64,000 nt of DNA from Nematopogon swammerdamellus (lineage: Eukaryota; Arthropoda; Insecta; Lepidoptera; Adelidae), in the NCBI GenBank assembly GCA_946902875.1, contig OX336340.1, positions 10,927,566 through 10,991,565 on the forward strand, written 5' to 3'. The notes below the pieces were generated by a model that worked only from the letters and a program-made list of their open reading frames with translations, was not told the origin of the DNA and searched no databases. The first letter of the stretch is position 1. Each line of letters opens with the position of its first letter. The translations under genes were made by a program, and so were the position numbers. Shown one piece after another: positions 1-12,400 of this stretch.

Positions 1-305
1 AGGTGGATAAAACATTTAAATTCAAATCATATAAATTATTGTACGCACCATAATATTTCTCCGATTAAGTTTATTGCATCGTTTGTAATTAAACAGTAAC
101 ATTGCCCATAGCTAGAATTTAATACATAAAATTTATAGCAGTTCTGCCATTTTATATTTCTAGCGTATAAAAATGTTTTTAGTCCTAAATTGGCAAACAT
201 GCCGTTAACTCTGGATTACTATAACTAACGAGTACATCATAGTAGTATACTCTGCTCTGGTATTATGTCAAAAGCAAAGCATTCAAAGTGACAGAACTGT
301 TATGC
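1..305. other. AT-rich intergenic sequence
   Basis: No gene, exon pair or repeat structure that I can support is visible here. Confidence 0.4.
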
Positions 306-309
306 AATG

Positions 310-526
310 TACAACCCGTCCGAAATATCTGCGGACCTGACCAAATGCTCATTTTCAGATTATTATTATAGTTTTTATTTTCTGGGATGTAGAATGTAGC
401 TTTTTAAATTAAAGTAGGTATAAAAAAGATATTACAATAAAATGTTTCTCGTTTTATTTGTTTGCTGACCCTCCAGTTTGTATGACGTCATTTGGTCAGG
501 TCCGCAGATATTTCGGACGGGTTGTA
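310..526. mobile_element. MITE with 38-bp terminal inverted repeats
   Basis: The left arm (310-347) is the reverse complement of the right arm (489-526), with essentially no mismatch over 38 bp, and about 140 bp of AT-rich noncoding DNA lies between them. Both outer ends read TA next to CAACCCGTCC, which suggests a TA target-site duplication as in Tc1/mariner-derived MITEs. There is no ORF inside, so it is non-autonomous. The superfamily is inferred from the TA alone. Confidence 0.75.
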
Positions 527-613
527 TGCACGAGTGTGTCACACATTGTATCGCATTAAAATTATATTTTTATTACCATTTTTTTGGCTTTTTATTTGAT
601 TATTACTATATAA

Positions 614-1850
614 TATATACTACGGACTGCACCCTTTTTTAAGTATTTAGATAATTTATTTGATTTGGATTCAATTTTAAATTCGGCCTTAGGAAACATT
701 TTAAATGTAAATGTAAATATTAACGATCCGGCCTACGTGCAAATGTCCCTGCCAGTAAAATTCGGGGGTTGCGGTATACGCTCGGTAAGGGATGTAGCTC
801 TGCCTGCCTTCCTCTCCTCTACTTATAGTACGGCTGACCTCGTCGGTTCTGTCCTAATCCCGTCATTCGTTGACGCCGAGGTCACGTTCTTAGTAGAGGC
901 GAGGGAGGCCTGGCAGGCCCTCTGTCCGAACGAGCCAATGCCCCTCTTCCCAAAAGGGCAGAAAGGCTGGGACGTGCCAATAATTAAGTCTATTCGCAGT
1001 GTTCTCTCGCTGAATGGCAGCGACATCGACAGAGCGCGCCTCCTGGCGGCGTCGGAGGCGGAGTCCGGTGCGTGGCTGAACGTCTACCCCTCGCCCAATC
1101 TCGGTACGCTTCTCGACCAGGTTACTCTACGCACCGCGTTCTGCCTCCGATTTGGCGTTAGGATGTGCGAGTCACACACTTGTATATGCGGCCAATCGGT
1201 AGGAACGCTCGGGCATCACGGCCTTTCATGCTCCAGGAGTGCCGGCAGGTTATCCCGCCACGCTGACATCAACCGTATTCTCAAGCAAGCCCTTTCTTCT
1301 GCACGCATACCCAGCGTCCTCGAGCCAGTCGGCTTGGTTCGAGACGACGGAAAGCGACCCGACGGCATGTCGTTGCTGCCGTGGAAGCAGGGGAGGGCTT
1401 TGGTCTGGGATGCCACGTGCGCGGATACTCTAGCCCCTAGTCATATAGGCGGCTCTTGTCAGGTAGCTGGCTATGCCGCGGCAAAGGCACAAACTGCAAA
1501 ACATAGTAAGTATAGTAATATCAAACAAAACTATGAGTTTGTCGCTTTTGCCGTGGAGACTCTTGGGGCGTGGAGCCCGGACGCCAAAGAACTGGTGAAG
1601 CAGTTAGGAAAACTGCTTATGGAGTCGTCCGGAGACCGCCGTGCCAGAGCGTTCCTAACTCAAAAGATAAGCGTGGCCATTCAGCGGGGGAACGCTGCTT
1701 CGGTTCTTGGGACCACGTTAACCTTCCCGATGGAGGAGTTGTTTATTTTAATTTAGTTTTACTTTGGTTTTAATCTGTTGTTTTTTCCATTTTTAATTCA
1801 TGTTTTTAATAATAAAAGTAATGTTCTTTAAAAAAAAAAAAAAAAAAAAA
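614..1850 (+). mobile_element. 5'-truncated non-LTR-type retroelement, C-terminal end with RLE-like motif
   Basis: An open frame runs from 614 (no true ATG; the frame is already open) to a stop at 1754-1756. It encodes the C-terminal part of a reverse-transcriptase polyprotein. A GG(C)GIRS segment follows the RT end. Near residues 170-190 is a Cys/His cluster (CxC, GHHGLSC), then KRPDG near 227 and LVWDATC near 245. That spacing resembles the PD...D motif of the restriction-like endonuclease in R2-type elements. An AATAAA-like signal and a 21-nt poly(A) (1830-1850) close the copy, so it was made by target-primed reverse transcription and truncated 5'. The frame is undamaged over about 380 codons, which implies a fairly young insertion. 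The exact clade is uncertain. Confidence 0.7.
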
Positions 1851-2120
1851 TATACAAAACATAAAATATTTCGGCCCTTTATGGGCCGTCGTCAGTTGAT
1901 TAATTATAATATATGATCATAGAATATACATTTTTGTATCGAATTTACTTCGTCACAATTTGCATCAAATGGCTCGTGGAACGTGTATTGATGAATATAC
2001 TTACGTTAGTATATTATTTTCTTCATTTCGGTATCCATCTCAAAAAATTTTTTTAATGTCTATTTATTAAAATTTAGACAGTATATAAATCTTACCCAAT
2101 CATTCATACAAGTATTCAAT
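1851..2120. other. AT-rich spacer with a short GGCCC hairpin
   Basis: The only visible structure is a hairpin at 1859-1887 (TTTCGGCCC, loop, GGGCCG, TCGTCAG). On the minus strand it reads CTGACGA, stem, GAAA, a weak hammerhead-like core. Nothing coding is seen. Confidence 0.35.
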
Positions 2121-2692
2121 TATACAGGTTGTTCGGCACATCGACCGTCAATTTTTTTTGTAGGTAAGTGGGGTCATTTGTGCAACGTTTTGACCCAGAT
2201 ACGATTTTTTCAATAAATTTTTGAAAATTACCAAAATCCCAGCTTTAAACCCTTGTAACTTTTTTGTTGGGAACAAAAATTTTTTATTAAAACAGTAAAA
2301 CAAAATACAACTTTGAAACAGTCAGTAAAACTAATAAAATAAAATTAACCTAAGAAATAATAAAAACTAAATAATTACACTCTTACTGTAAGTAAAAAAT
2401 TTGTACTTTTTTGTTTATGATTATATCAGCACAAAATAAAATTAATTGAATTTTACTATGTATCCTTGTCCTATAAAAAATATTATTTGATGAAGTTAAT
2501 ACCATGAAAAGGTCTTATGACCTCCCAAAGTCCCGAGAACGAGTAAAAATATGACAGAATCTTAATTTCTTAATTCATAAAAAAAAAACTGACAGTAATT
2601 GATACCTTAATTTTCTTTTAAAAAGTTCGCTTGCTTACACCCTTTCCAACGGTATACCACATATCACAAATAATTCACTATTTGGTCAAAAT
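2121..2692 (+). mobile_element. Solo arm of the foldback element found at 14411-15520
   Basis: It begins TATACAGG(T)TGTTCGGCACAT and matches the left arm of the large palindrome at 14411 at clearly recognisable but diverged identity. Shared landmarks include the ATACCATGAAAAGG block and the CCCTTTCCAACGGTATACC block. About 130 bp of unrelated AT-rich sequence interrupts it near 2266-2395. There is no second arm, so this is either a half copy or the original single-arm unit from which the palindrome formed. Confidence 0.7.
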
Positions 2693-3895
2693 TATATCAA
2701 TAAATATTATATCAAAATATACATACATATAAATACGTTATATAAGTAGATTAATTTAATCATAATACTCGTATAATACAAACATCGATGTAAATATGAT
2801 TTAACAATTAAAATATATTAAACTAAATTACAATAATTAAACTTTATATTTATTATATTTTACTGCAAGTAAAATATTTTGTAATTGTTAATTATTATTA
2901 TTTCTAACTTTGTACACTCCATATGCTGAAACCCTTTAACATTTATTCTAAGCAGATTGTACTTTAAATTTGAATCCAAAAAGATATGTCTGTTATTATA
3001 CCTGCTTTCACCTGCTCGGTGACTTAGTGTCGCTTCTACCCTCTTGAAAGGTTTGGTCAAAATAATACTAATCGGGCCGCAAGCGTGAAGCGAGTAGAGA
3101 ACAAATTAAACATTCCCACTCGTCAGGGGTCGCCCTCTACAAACTTGTGGCCGCATTTTTCCTTTAAGCGCAATTAATGAATAAACCGTAAATTGGTTAA
3201 AAAATTGCCCGTTCGGTCGGTGGATGCCTGAGGAATTCTCGGAGCAGTCTTGCCAAGTTGGCAGCAGCCGATCAGACTTGTGCCCCGACCCAGCACTGAT
3301 CAATCAGATTCTCGTAACACATCGACATCTACTTACTACCAGTTTCATATATATGACATTTTGATTTATATATCGCTTTTTTTTAAATAAATGCAACCAC
3401 ACCAATACATTCGACACATCACTCACATATATTTGAAACTATGCGAACTGGCTAATGTAAGAAAAACCGGAATAAAGAGATATGCCTGAACGGAAAACAA
3501 ATCTATGTGTTTTACATGAAGGTTTTTATGACCTGTATGCCAGCATACAGGTCATGAGGTCAAAATTTCAAAGGGCTTTCCTATGACGTCGCGAAAAAGT
3601 GATTATGATAAATTAGGAATTGAGTCTGTGGATTTGAATGCAAGTACCTACCTCAAAACATTGTTTCTGTTTGCATGCGCGTGGGCAGGGTTAATCTCAA
3701 ATTGCGATCTATTGGCAAGTTTAGCGGAGTGACGCAAGAGGCTGGAGCAGCATTATGTTCTCTGTATCGGCTCGTTATTGTAGAGATGCTCTCCGGAATT
3801 TGCGGCTTTAAGAAGCTTTTCATTGAGCCTCGTTGCGTCAAAATATTAAGACGCACAAGCACATACATACGTTGGATACAAACTCAGACCTGTCA
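2693..3895. other. Intergenic, no gene recognised
   Basis: AT-rich DNA. It holds a more balanced patch at 3067-3310 and a short perfect hairpin at about 3529-3555 (TGACCTGTATGC / GCATACAGGTCA). I see no splice-compatible coding block on either strand. Confidence 0.35.
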
Positions 3896-3897
3896 TT

Positions 3898-4262
3898 AGA
3901 AAAATCGGTCGAGTGCGAGTTTTATTCACTTACGGAGGGTTCCACAGATCCGCTATACCATGCCTGTTAAAAAAACCATATCCATCTATCTTTTGCCTGT
4001 CTGAAATTCAAAGTACCTGTGGCTCCATCTATTATTTAGTAGCGTGTGTATCCACTAATCGATTCTTTGCTCGTTTCTTGATGGAAAGCCCCTTAATTAT
4101 TTACTTTTTGCTTTTTTTTTCTTGGCATATCCCCCATAAAAATACATATTCCGTCAAAATTTCAACGGGCTACCTATTACGGTTCAAAAGATGCAGCCCT
4201 CGGACAGACAGACAGACGGCGTACGCTCAGTAATAGGCTTCCGTATGATACGAAACGCTAAA
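3898..4262 (+). repeat. Diverged copy of a Lepidoptera-type dispersed repeat (GTGCGAGT...GGTTCC...CGCTAAAAA)
   Basis: It starts with a TCGAGTGCGAGT block and GGAGGGTTCC, holds a GACAGACAGACAGACGG run near the end, and finishes with a CCGTATGATACGAAACGCTAAAAA tail. The better copy at 41451-42130 has the same order. No coding capacity is seen. Confidence 0.5.
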
Positions 4263-4329
4263 AAGGTGTATTAGATTTTTATATGAGTAATATTACTGAA
4301 ACCGACTGGAAAATATACTTAGGCATACG

Positions 4330-4417
4330 CACCGTGTGGGGCCGATACTTTAAAAGAATAGCCCCACTGCATCGATCCCCGTATATGTCGCTTACGACAT
4401 ATCCCTACTAAGGGATA
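4330..4417 (+). repeat. 85-bp module (ACCGTGTGGGG...CTAAGGGAT)
   Basis: A short repeat with a GTGGGG / CCCCAC self-complementary pair. It recurs directly upstream of SINE-A at 48886, 50090 and 51112, and in antisense at 27945-28025 and 57100-57155. A solo copy lies at 61415-61465. Here it precedes the SINE copy at 4441. Confidence 0.7.
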
Positions 4418-4440
4418 TGACTGCCTTCTTATATTACTAG

Positions 4441-4659
4441 ATGGTAGGGTTTAACCGCCCGGGTTGGTACCACCGCACTGAATGAAAGGTCGGTCGAAAC
4501 GGCTATGTAAATAGTTTGTGTTTTCCGCCCAGTTCAGTGTTGCCGGCACGACCGAGGGGAAGCACTGACGTGGCACCAAGTTCACCCGGTGTTATGGGCT
4601 GACATCACGGATGTTGTAGATGATGTAGCCAACCGTGTCAGTTTCCATAAAAAAAAAAA
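4441..4659 (+). mobile_element. SINE-A copy, 5'-truncated
   Basis: Body and tail of the SINE-A family: GGTTGGTACCACCGCACTG, CCAGTTCAGTGTTGCCGG, TTATGGGCTGACATCACGG and GTGTCAGTTTCCAT followed by an A-run. The RNA-derived head is missing. Confidence 0.85.
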
Positions 4660-7206
4660 CGTAGTATTGTCGGATTCATTACTTATTTCTCGGTATTATT
4701 ATACGATTTAAATTGTGCCTGTCACCTGTTCGTCTATTTGCCGCTTTGGAAATATCTAGGAGGCCCTCTCAAGCCACCCCTGAACCTGATATTTGGCATG
4801 AACGTGCAAAAACTCAAATTTAACGCGAGTGAAGCCGCGGTATAAAGTTAAAATTATGGAATCGATTTTACGTTCCTATTTGCGCAAGTTGTGTAACTTC
4901 ATTATATACTAGGTGTTCCCGCGGCTCCGCTCGCGTTAAATTCGATTTAATAGCAAATCGGAATAAATACCAAACATTATCTATCACTTCTATAATATAC
5001 ATACGCTACTGAATAATAATAATTATGTACTTATACCTTTTTTGCAATGCCAGTTTAGAAAAATCTATTATAATATATTAGTTAATATGTAAGTACATAT
5101 ATTATATGTATATATTTATTTATTCAATTAAACTAAATTAAAATAATTAAACTATGATTATATTACAAAATCTGCAATAATTATTTAAATATTTTACTCG
5201 CCTACCTACTACAAGTAAAATATTTCGACCAACTCAGCCGACCCCGCGACAGTGCCCAATACGCTGGCAGCATTGCCCCTTTGAATGGCTAGCCCTACTC
5301 GCTGAAAGAAGAAAGACTTGGCACGTCGCTAACCAGACTTACATAATATATAGAACTAAACAAATTAAAAGAAGCATTAATCCATTTTACTCCTATAAAA
5401 TATTTTTTCTGAGATCGTTCACTTCTGACCCCACTGCACAGCTGTATGACTAATCGCGTGATGTGGAACGCCAATGTCTAACAGTTGGATAATAAAAGGA
5501 CTAGATTATGACTGGAAAACTCACGACAAATTGTGCAATTTATATTTTCAAACTTCGATCATATTTTAGGTATGATCGAAGCTTGCCACCATACCATTCA
5601 CTCCCTGTAAGAGATGGCGTGAGTTACAAAGATTTCAATAATTGCAATATAACACAGATCATATTGCTCGAAACGCTAAGAACATCGGTTCAGTATTTTT
5701 CGAGTAAATCACATAAACAGAAACCGTAGTTGCTATTTTTCTCCGACTGTGCTATCTTCCGACGACCCCACTGCTATAGCTGTTATATGAATAATGGTGT
5801 AATGCTATGTAGCCTGTATGTTAGACCAAGCTAATCTCTATATTTTTCTGAAAGCTCCGTTCGAATTGCTTCAGTATTTCAAACGTAGACATTCCAAAAA
5901 TAATCTCAATGCATTATATTACATACCTAGGTAGGTACTTATCCTTGATCACCCCAATTTTTGTTTTTGCTTATATCTTCAATGTACAGATACGCCAATT
6001 TTTTTATTATATATGTGTGTTGATGATGATGAAGTGAGATTTATTATGCCATCGATTCTGTCGTCCGGACTCTAAGGACATGATGTTGCACAAGTGTCTA
6101 CCGCGTCTGTCAACGCATAAGTTAGTATCAAGCGTTGCTTTCTGACAGAAATATCGTTTTGCATATCTGCTGTCTTGTTAGTTGGTACTGCAGAGAAGCA
6201 GGTTCCTGATGGCGGTGCGCCTGATCACGAGACATGGGACCGACCGAACGAAGCTATCACATTCACAAATAAGATTAATTTTTATAAAATGTAATAGAAG
6301 TAATGTAGGCCAGATATAGCATCTACTTTTTATGTTAGATTAATAAGCTGTCATAGGAAGGTTCATACCGTGGCGAAAGTAGTTAATTTCACAGCAAGTA
6401 AGAACGTGAAAGAATATTTAGGAAGAATAAACTTCGTTCCTTTCTATAGTATTGGAAAAAAATATGATACTGAATAATGAAAAATTAATTTATTTTACGT
6501 AATTTACAATATAACTTTAATATGATTATAATAATAGTGGATAATTACAATGCACAGTCATATGGATGGGTTGACCCACATGACTCTGCAATAAATATTG
6601 TTGGTGACGGACTGACTCGTGGTGACGGGTAAGGACTGTGTCAGCAGGAATAATTCAGGGTATAATGCCTCCTTTGTCCTGTCGCATTAGATACCGTCAG
6701 TGCTACGTCTTCTTTGGTCACAGCCTTAATCTGCAGATAGGTAACATTATTTTCACATCTGATTCCGAAATCATCTTCGCAAACTCAGCCAGGGCCGGTG
6801 TCGCCGTCGTCGCGACGAACCGTGCCTCCGCGCCGCCGCGCCGCCCCGACGTACCGTTGCCTCACGTCCACTTCCGTCAAAGCCGCTGTAGAACTAACGA
6901 ACGGGAGATTATGCCATTTATCATTTAAGGTTTCATTTACATTTACGAATATCCGTCGCGACAGTATTTTGGCATCATTTTCTTAGAATTTTCGTAAAAG
7001 TGTAATGCGAAATATCGTCGCACATACATTTTTATGACGAATTTTCTTAAATGTAAAATCCGTTTATGTGGGTTATCTATCCGCTACGACGACGTTAGTT
7101 AAAGACAGCTGACGGGTCGTTTCCGCAGTCGCATAAACAAATCGAAACCCGCTGTTGAGTTATGTGTTCCCGTCTCATGATTTCGAAATATATTGATAAC
7201 ATGTTT
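4660..7206. other. 2.5-kb AT-rich intergenic stretch
   Basis: A CCCGCGGCTCCGCTCGCG repeat end lies at 4918-4940 and a GC-rich patch at 6785-6900. ORFs here are short and lack splice partners or recognisable motifs. Confidence 0.35.
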
Positions 7207-7549
7207 GTCAGCCTCGATAGCTCAGTGATGCAGACGTACTTGGATGGGTGACCGCTCGATCGTTGGAGGCTGACCGTAGTTCGGATTCCACGTAAAACTG
7301 TAGGTCCCTTCCCTTCCTTCCTTACTTGGTGGTAGGGTTCAACCCGCCCGGGTTGGTACCAACGCACTGAATGAAACGTCGGTCAAAACGGCTATGTAAA
7401 TAGTTTGTGTTTTCCGTCCAGTTCAGTGTAGCCGGCACGATCGAAGGGAAGCACTGACATGGCACCTAGTTCACCCGGTGTTATGGGCTGACATCACGGA
7501 TGTTGTAGGTGATGTAGCCAAACCGTGTCAGTTTCCATAAAAAAAAAAA
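7207..7549 (+). mobile_element. SINE-A, near full-length copy
   Basis: The head GTCAGCCTCGATAGCTCAGT looks like a tRNA A box. It is followed by GTACTTGGATGGGTGACCG, which closely resembles the 5S rRNA internal-promoter region, then GTTCGGATTCC (B-box-like), the family body and a poly(A) tail at about 7539-7549. Confidence 0.85.
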
Positions 7550-7610
7550 GAAAAAAACAATAATACCAAGTACATACATAATGTGGTTAGGGTTTTTGCT
7601 GAGAGAAAAC

Positions 7611-7725
7611 CGAAGGGAAGCACTGACGTGGCACCAAGTTCACCCGATGTTATGGGTTGACATCACGGATGTTGTAGGTGATGTAAGCCAACCGTGTCAG
7701 ATTCCATAAAAAAAAAAAAAAAAAA
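7611..7725 (+). mobile_element. SINE-A 3' fragment
   Basis: It starts at CGAAGGGAAGCACTGACGTGG inside the body and ends in an A-run. It is a separate insertion about 60 bp after the previous copy. Confidence 0.85.
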
Positions 7726-8214
7726 CCTTGGCCTGTGAAGACCAAAAGCTATTATCCATCTCACTAGTTTTCGAGCAAACGCGCGCGAAAAAGTAGCGCA
7801 TTATAGAATACTACAATGTACAAGAAATGTCTTCAGGTTCGGAACTGAAAAACGGAACATTTTCGAATTGAAAAAAAGTTCATACATATCCCACTCCTTT
7901 TGGCCAAGGAAAATATAGTCAAGTTTGCTATACGATTGGTCGCGAGATTGGTCGTCATATAAATGTTAACGAAATTTTTCACATAATGGGGGCTGGTACC
8001 CCCGAAGGTAGGGTCGAGCTAGCATAGCATGGTGTAGGCAGATATTATGTGGGAAATTCTATCCACATATATATTATATATAATATATATTCGTCTGGCC
8101 GTTTTAATTAGACTCTCATCATGTTTACTGGAATTCCATCAGTCCCCGCCAAAGTGCATTTCGGGAGAGGAGATTGATTTGTGATGGATGTTGTAGATAT
8201 ATTCTATATATATG
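7726..8214. other. Spacer
   Basis: Noncoding. A TATATAATATATAT dyad lies near 8070-8090. No gene is seen. Confidence 0.35.
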
Positions 8215-8670
8215 TATGTCTCTCCTTAATTCATTGTTTCATCAACAGTTTCTTGTACGTTGAAATCTTCAAATATCGAGTTATCACTGTTGTTACTATT
8301 TTTGCAGTTTGTATTGCAGTCTGTTGTTGCAAAAATTATATTTTTAAATCTGCTTCTAAACAATTTGTGTATACTTGTAAGGGTTTTGCTATAATTTCTG
8401 TAGTTCCAACTATTATATGTAGGTATGATTTGTTTTCTATAGATAATCATATTTAGTAAATTTTTCAGTTTCTTTGTTTGCAATATTGTTGTCGAAAGGA
8501 ACACTGACATCAATAAGGTATGTTTTGTTTTTTATTTTATCTGTATTTAATATGCCAGATCTATTGTAAGGCAGAAGGTAGTCGTTTATAACGGGTAATT
8601 CCCAAATAATTTTGGCTTCTTCATTTTCAATTACATGTGGTTCCCAGAGTGGAGGTTTCTACCATATTTC
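8215..8670 (-). pseudogene. Degenerate retroelement ORF, C-terminal endonuclease-like segment
   Basis: Read on the minus strand from about 8670, one frame gives WELPVINDYLLPYNRSGILN followed by KNKTYLIDVSVPFDNNIANK. This matches the usual NRPDI...D.K....LIDVAVP block at the C-terminus of some insect retroelement polyproteins (RPD...D restriction-like endonuclease pattern), with the key PD changed to SG. After a stop near 8445, another frame continues IVGTTEIIAKPLQV...QTAIQTAKIVTTV, like the downstream VIGATG...QKA block, with further stops. It is therefore a frameshifted, dead remnant. Its family differs from the element at 614-1850. Confidence 0.6.
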
Positions 8671-8757
8671 AGAATTTTCGAATTTGTGTTTCTCCCTTAA
8701 GCACCAGTTGGTGTAATATACATAAATAAGTATGCACAGCAGGAATATTATAAATAA

Positions 8758-8985
8758 CAAGCTGTGCCCGCGGCTCCGCCCGCTCTCATATTTCACTTCA
8801 CTGCTAACCTCATAAGCTATTTAGCGTGATAGTAAGTAGCCTATAGTTGATGGGAAGAATCAAGCTATCCGTAGAATTTTGTTTTATTAAAATCGGTTCA
8901 GTGTTTCTCGAGTTATAAGCGGACAGACAGACACTCAGACACTCAGACAGAAAGCAGACGTTGGATTTTATTATAGGTAAAAATA
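8758..8985 (+). repeat. Dispersed repeat beginning GTGCCCGCGGCTCCGCCCGC
   Basis: It begins with GCCCGCGGCTCCGC, then AAAATCGGTTCAGTGTTTCTCGAG, then GACAGACAGACACTCAGAC and a TTTTATTATAGG end. Related ends occur at 4918, 32084, 44575, 44845 and 59180. This is a very common repeat type in Lepidoptera. It is noncoding. Confidence 0.6.
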
Positions 8986-9275
8986 AAGGAATAAGGAATA
9001 AGGAAGGATATTCGGGCGGAATGTGAGGGTGAATTACTGCAAATAAACTACTGTGCAGTTTGTGCAGTGGGTATGACTTACTGTATTGTGTTTTCTATTT
9101 GAGAGTAAATAAACAAAACATTTCGAAACATATACCTACGTGCGAGCACAGAACAAAACAGTATCCAATGCTCTAATCATTGGCAGCCCTTCATTTTAGT
9201 TCCAAGAACCTCTCCGCTCACGGGCTACGTACTCTAAAGGAAGCCTACTGGTGGGGACCTAACCAGATGTCGACA

Positions 9276-9282
9276 TATAAAA
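9276..9282 (+). promoter_or_regulatory. TATA box of RR-2 gene 1
   Basis: TATAAAA lies 164 bp upstream of the ATG at 9440, so transcription would start near 9305. The spacing suits the strong TATA promoters usual for cuticle genes. No other core element is certain. Confidence 0.65.
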
Positions 9283-9439
9283 GCTGACTATTGCACCTAG
9301 CTGCAAAAGCGCTTCGACTCGACACGACGAAGTGCATGGGAGTGCAACGCCGCAGTCTGCGCCGCAAGTGAATTGGAACACACTCGGAGTACACTCGAGT
9401 TTGTGTAGTGTCAGTGATACTGTGATATACTCATTCACT

Positions 9440-12400
9440 ATGAGGGTGAGTCCTTTTTTCCTGCTGATGGTCAATAAAGTGAGATGTAATTAACATAATT
9501 TCAGCGTATAGGAGCTAAATTAGATTGGAGTTTGTAATCTATTTGGATATTCAAGTGTATTGTTTGTACTAGTTGTTTGTTTGGGGCAGATTGGCAAGAC
9601 ATTAGAAGCGAGAGAAACAAACTGTACTAGAGAAATAAGCTGCGGTTGATCGGCGCGGTCTAGGCTTGGTCTCTTGATCTCAGGGTCTGAGGTTCGAATC
9701 CGGCCAACAGGCACCAGCAAGTTTTTTAAGAGGGAAAAATTTAAGTGCATACCTACACCTCCTGTTTCACCTTTCGGAAAATATGTAAAACTGGTCCCTT
9801 CCCTTGCCCCTTACTAGGTGGTAAGCTCAAATTGTAGCCTACTGGGTTGATACCAACGAACTGGATGTAAGATGGCCTCATAGGGGCCAGCCGCGGTACG
9901 GTCTCGGCCGTGTTCTCGTATAGTTCAGTATAGCCAGCAATCCAAGGGGAAGTCTCCGATATGGCACCTATATTTTCGGAGGTGATATTGGCTAGTTGGA
10001 TTGGAGCATGTGCTCTGGCCCCTGACCCATACCAGATTACATAAAGATCTACACCGGAATGAGCAGAACGGTAATGGTTATTATATTATTAGTAATGTGG
10101 TGATACCGTGCGGGCGTGCGGGATTTGGCGCTGGGCGGCGGATGCGCGCGCTGCGCCCCTAAACTCAATTATTTATTAAAATAATAAGTTCAGATCAATT
10201 AACTTACTGACAAATAAATCCAGTGAAATTACCTACAAAACATTGGAAACGATTAGTGATAAAGAAATAGTTTTTTATTTTAATTTTTCCGAAATTTTCT
10301 AACCTAAAACTGACCCATACAAATTATTTTCCCGCCCATACAAATTATATATTAATGTGAAGGTAAAGAAACATACTCTCAAGATACCGCAGATTAATTT
10401 AAAGTAAAACTTGAATAGATCCGACACCAGCAGGTCTATTCTTGTAAATTCTGACAGCGGAATCAGCGCTGTTGTGGCGCTGAGAGCCACTTACCAAAGT
10501 GGCTCTCAGCGCCACATCAGCGCTGATTCCGCTGTCAGAATTTACAAGAATAGACCTGCTGTACATAGGTACGTAGTAATTATTACGATGTAAATATACG
10601 TCTACGTCAGAAATATATTTTCTTTGATTGGAAGCTGCCGTTTCATAGGCTTGTTTGATGGTGTTTTTTTAACCTTCTATTGACCATTCTTTCTCTTAAA
10701 AAAACAAATTGCCTGAAATCGACGCCGCCCATCGGGGTCCGGCCGGCTCCTACGGAAGCCACGGTGCCTACCTAGTAGGTTTGGGGGCCGGCCGGCCCCT
10801 CCAGAAGATAAAGGGTAGGTACGTACGAGTACTCTCGAACCATAACAAAATTTAATCTACATTTTATCATTGAATCCTGTTATTATTAAGTTTTGTTTTT
10901 ATGGAAACTGACAAGCCTACTACGTGATGTCAGCCCATAACACCTTTGTGAACTAGGTGCCATGTCAGTGCTTCCCTTCGGTCGTGCCGGCTACACTGAA
11001 CTGGACGGAAAACACGAACTATTTACATAGCCGTTTCAACCGACCTTTCATTCAGTGCGGTGATATCGACCCTACCACCTAGTAAGGTAACGAAGGGAAG
11101 GGACCTACAGTTTTACGTGGAATCCGAACCACGGTCCGCCTCCAATGGTCGAGAGGTCACCCATCCATCTACTGACCACGCCCAGGTGTGCTTATGATCC
11201 GACCGACATTCGACCGATCGCACCACTTAGCTATCGAGTGAGGCTGACTTGTAACAAAAATTACAAGCTGCAAATATGTTTTAGAGTTGCTTCCTATTTT
11301 GTCGTCGCTACCGCGGCGCCGCCGCCGTCTTCCTGGGAATGAATGCGAGCGATTTAATTTTTTTGGAGTACTTTTTCAACACAACACCTCAACAATATTA
11401 CAATTTCACTAAGAAGCTGCTTCATTGAAATCTCACAATAATCAGGTTAAATAATTAGGAACTATTCCTTAATCTGCGGTAAGGTGCCCTTTCCGATGTT
11501 TTCGTTTTGAGTGTGGGTGTGTAGCATTATTGCCACAGATAGATAGTACACATAATTATATTGACGATACAATTGTAGTGTTGTTGTGGCAAGCTGTTGT
11601 GTTGTTGCCTCAAGTTGTTATGTTGTAGCCACAAGTACCTAGTTGCTTTGCTTCATTGTTTTGCAGCCGATGCATACATCGGCTGCAAAACAATGCCAGA
11701 GCAGATTAGTTGTATTGTTGTTGAATGTTATGTCGTTGCCGCAATAAGGAGTGTTGTTGTAGCAATAGTGTTGGAGCCGCAATAAGTAGATAGTGTTGTT
11801 GTCGCAATAAGTAGTCTTGTTACCGCAATAAGTAGATAGTATTGGTGCCGCAATAAGTAGTGTTGTTGCCGCAATAAGTAGATAGTGGTGTTGTCGCAAT
11901 AAGTAGTGTTCTTACCGCAATAAGTAGATAGTGTTGTTGCCGCTATAGGTAGTGTATGGCATCAGCCGCAATAAGTAGATAGTGCTGTTGTCGCAATAAG
12001 TGGAGTTGTTACCGCAATAAGTAGATAGTATTGTTGTCGCAATAAGTAGTGACAACCGCAATAAGTAGTATTGGTGCCGCAATAAGTAGTGTTGTTGCCG
12101 CAATAAGTAGTGTTGTTGCCGCAATAAGTAGTTTGTTTTGTTGCCGCTATAAGTAGAGTGGTTGCCGCAATGAGTAGATAGTGCTGTTGTCGCAATAAGT
12201 GGAGTTGTTACCGCAAAAGGTAGATAGTATTGTTGCCGCAATAAGTAGTGTTGTTGCCGCAATGAGTAGTGTTGTTGCCGCAATAAGTACATAGTGTTGT
12301 TGCCGCTATAAGTAGTGTTGATGCCGCAATGAGTAGATAGTGCTGTTGTCGCAATAAGTAGTGCTGTTATCGCAATTAGTAGATAGTATTGTTGCCGCAA

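Noticed and set aside
1859..1887. GGCCC hairpin as a hammerhead ribozyme
   Set aside because: The core is CTGACGA...GAAA, but no stem I, no GTC site and an extra C before stem II; too weak for a feature of its own.
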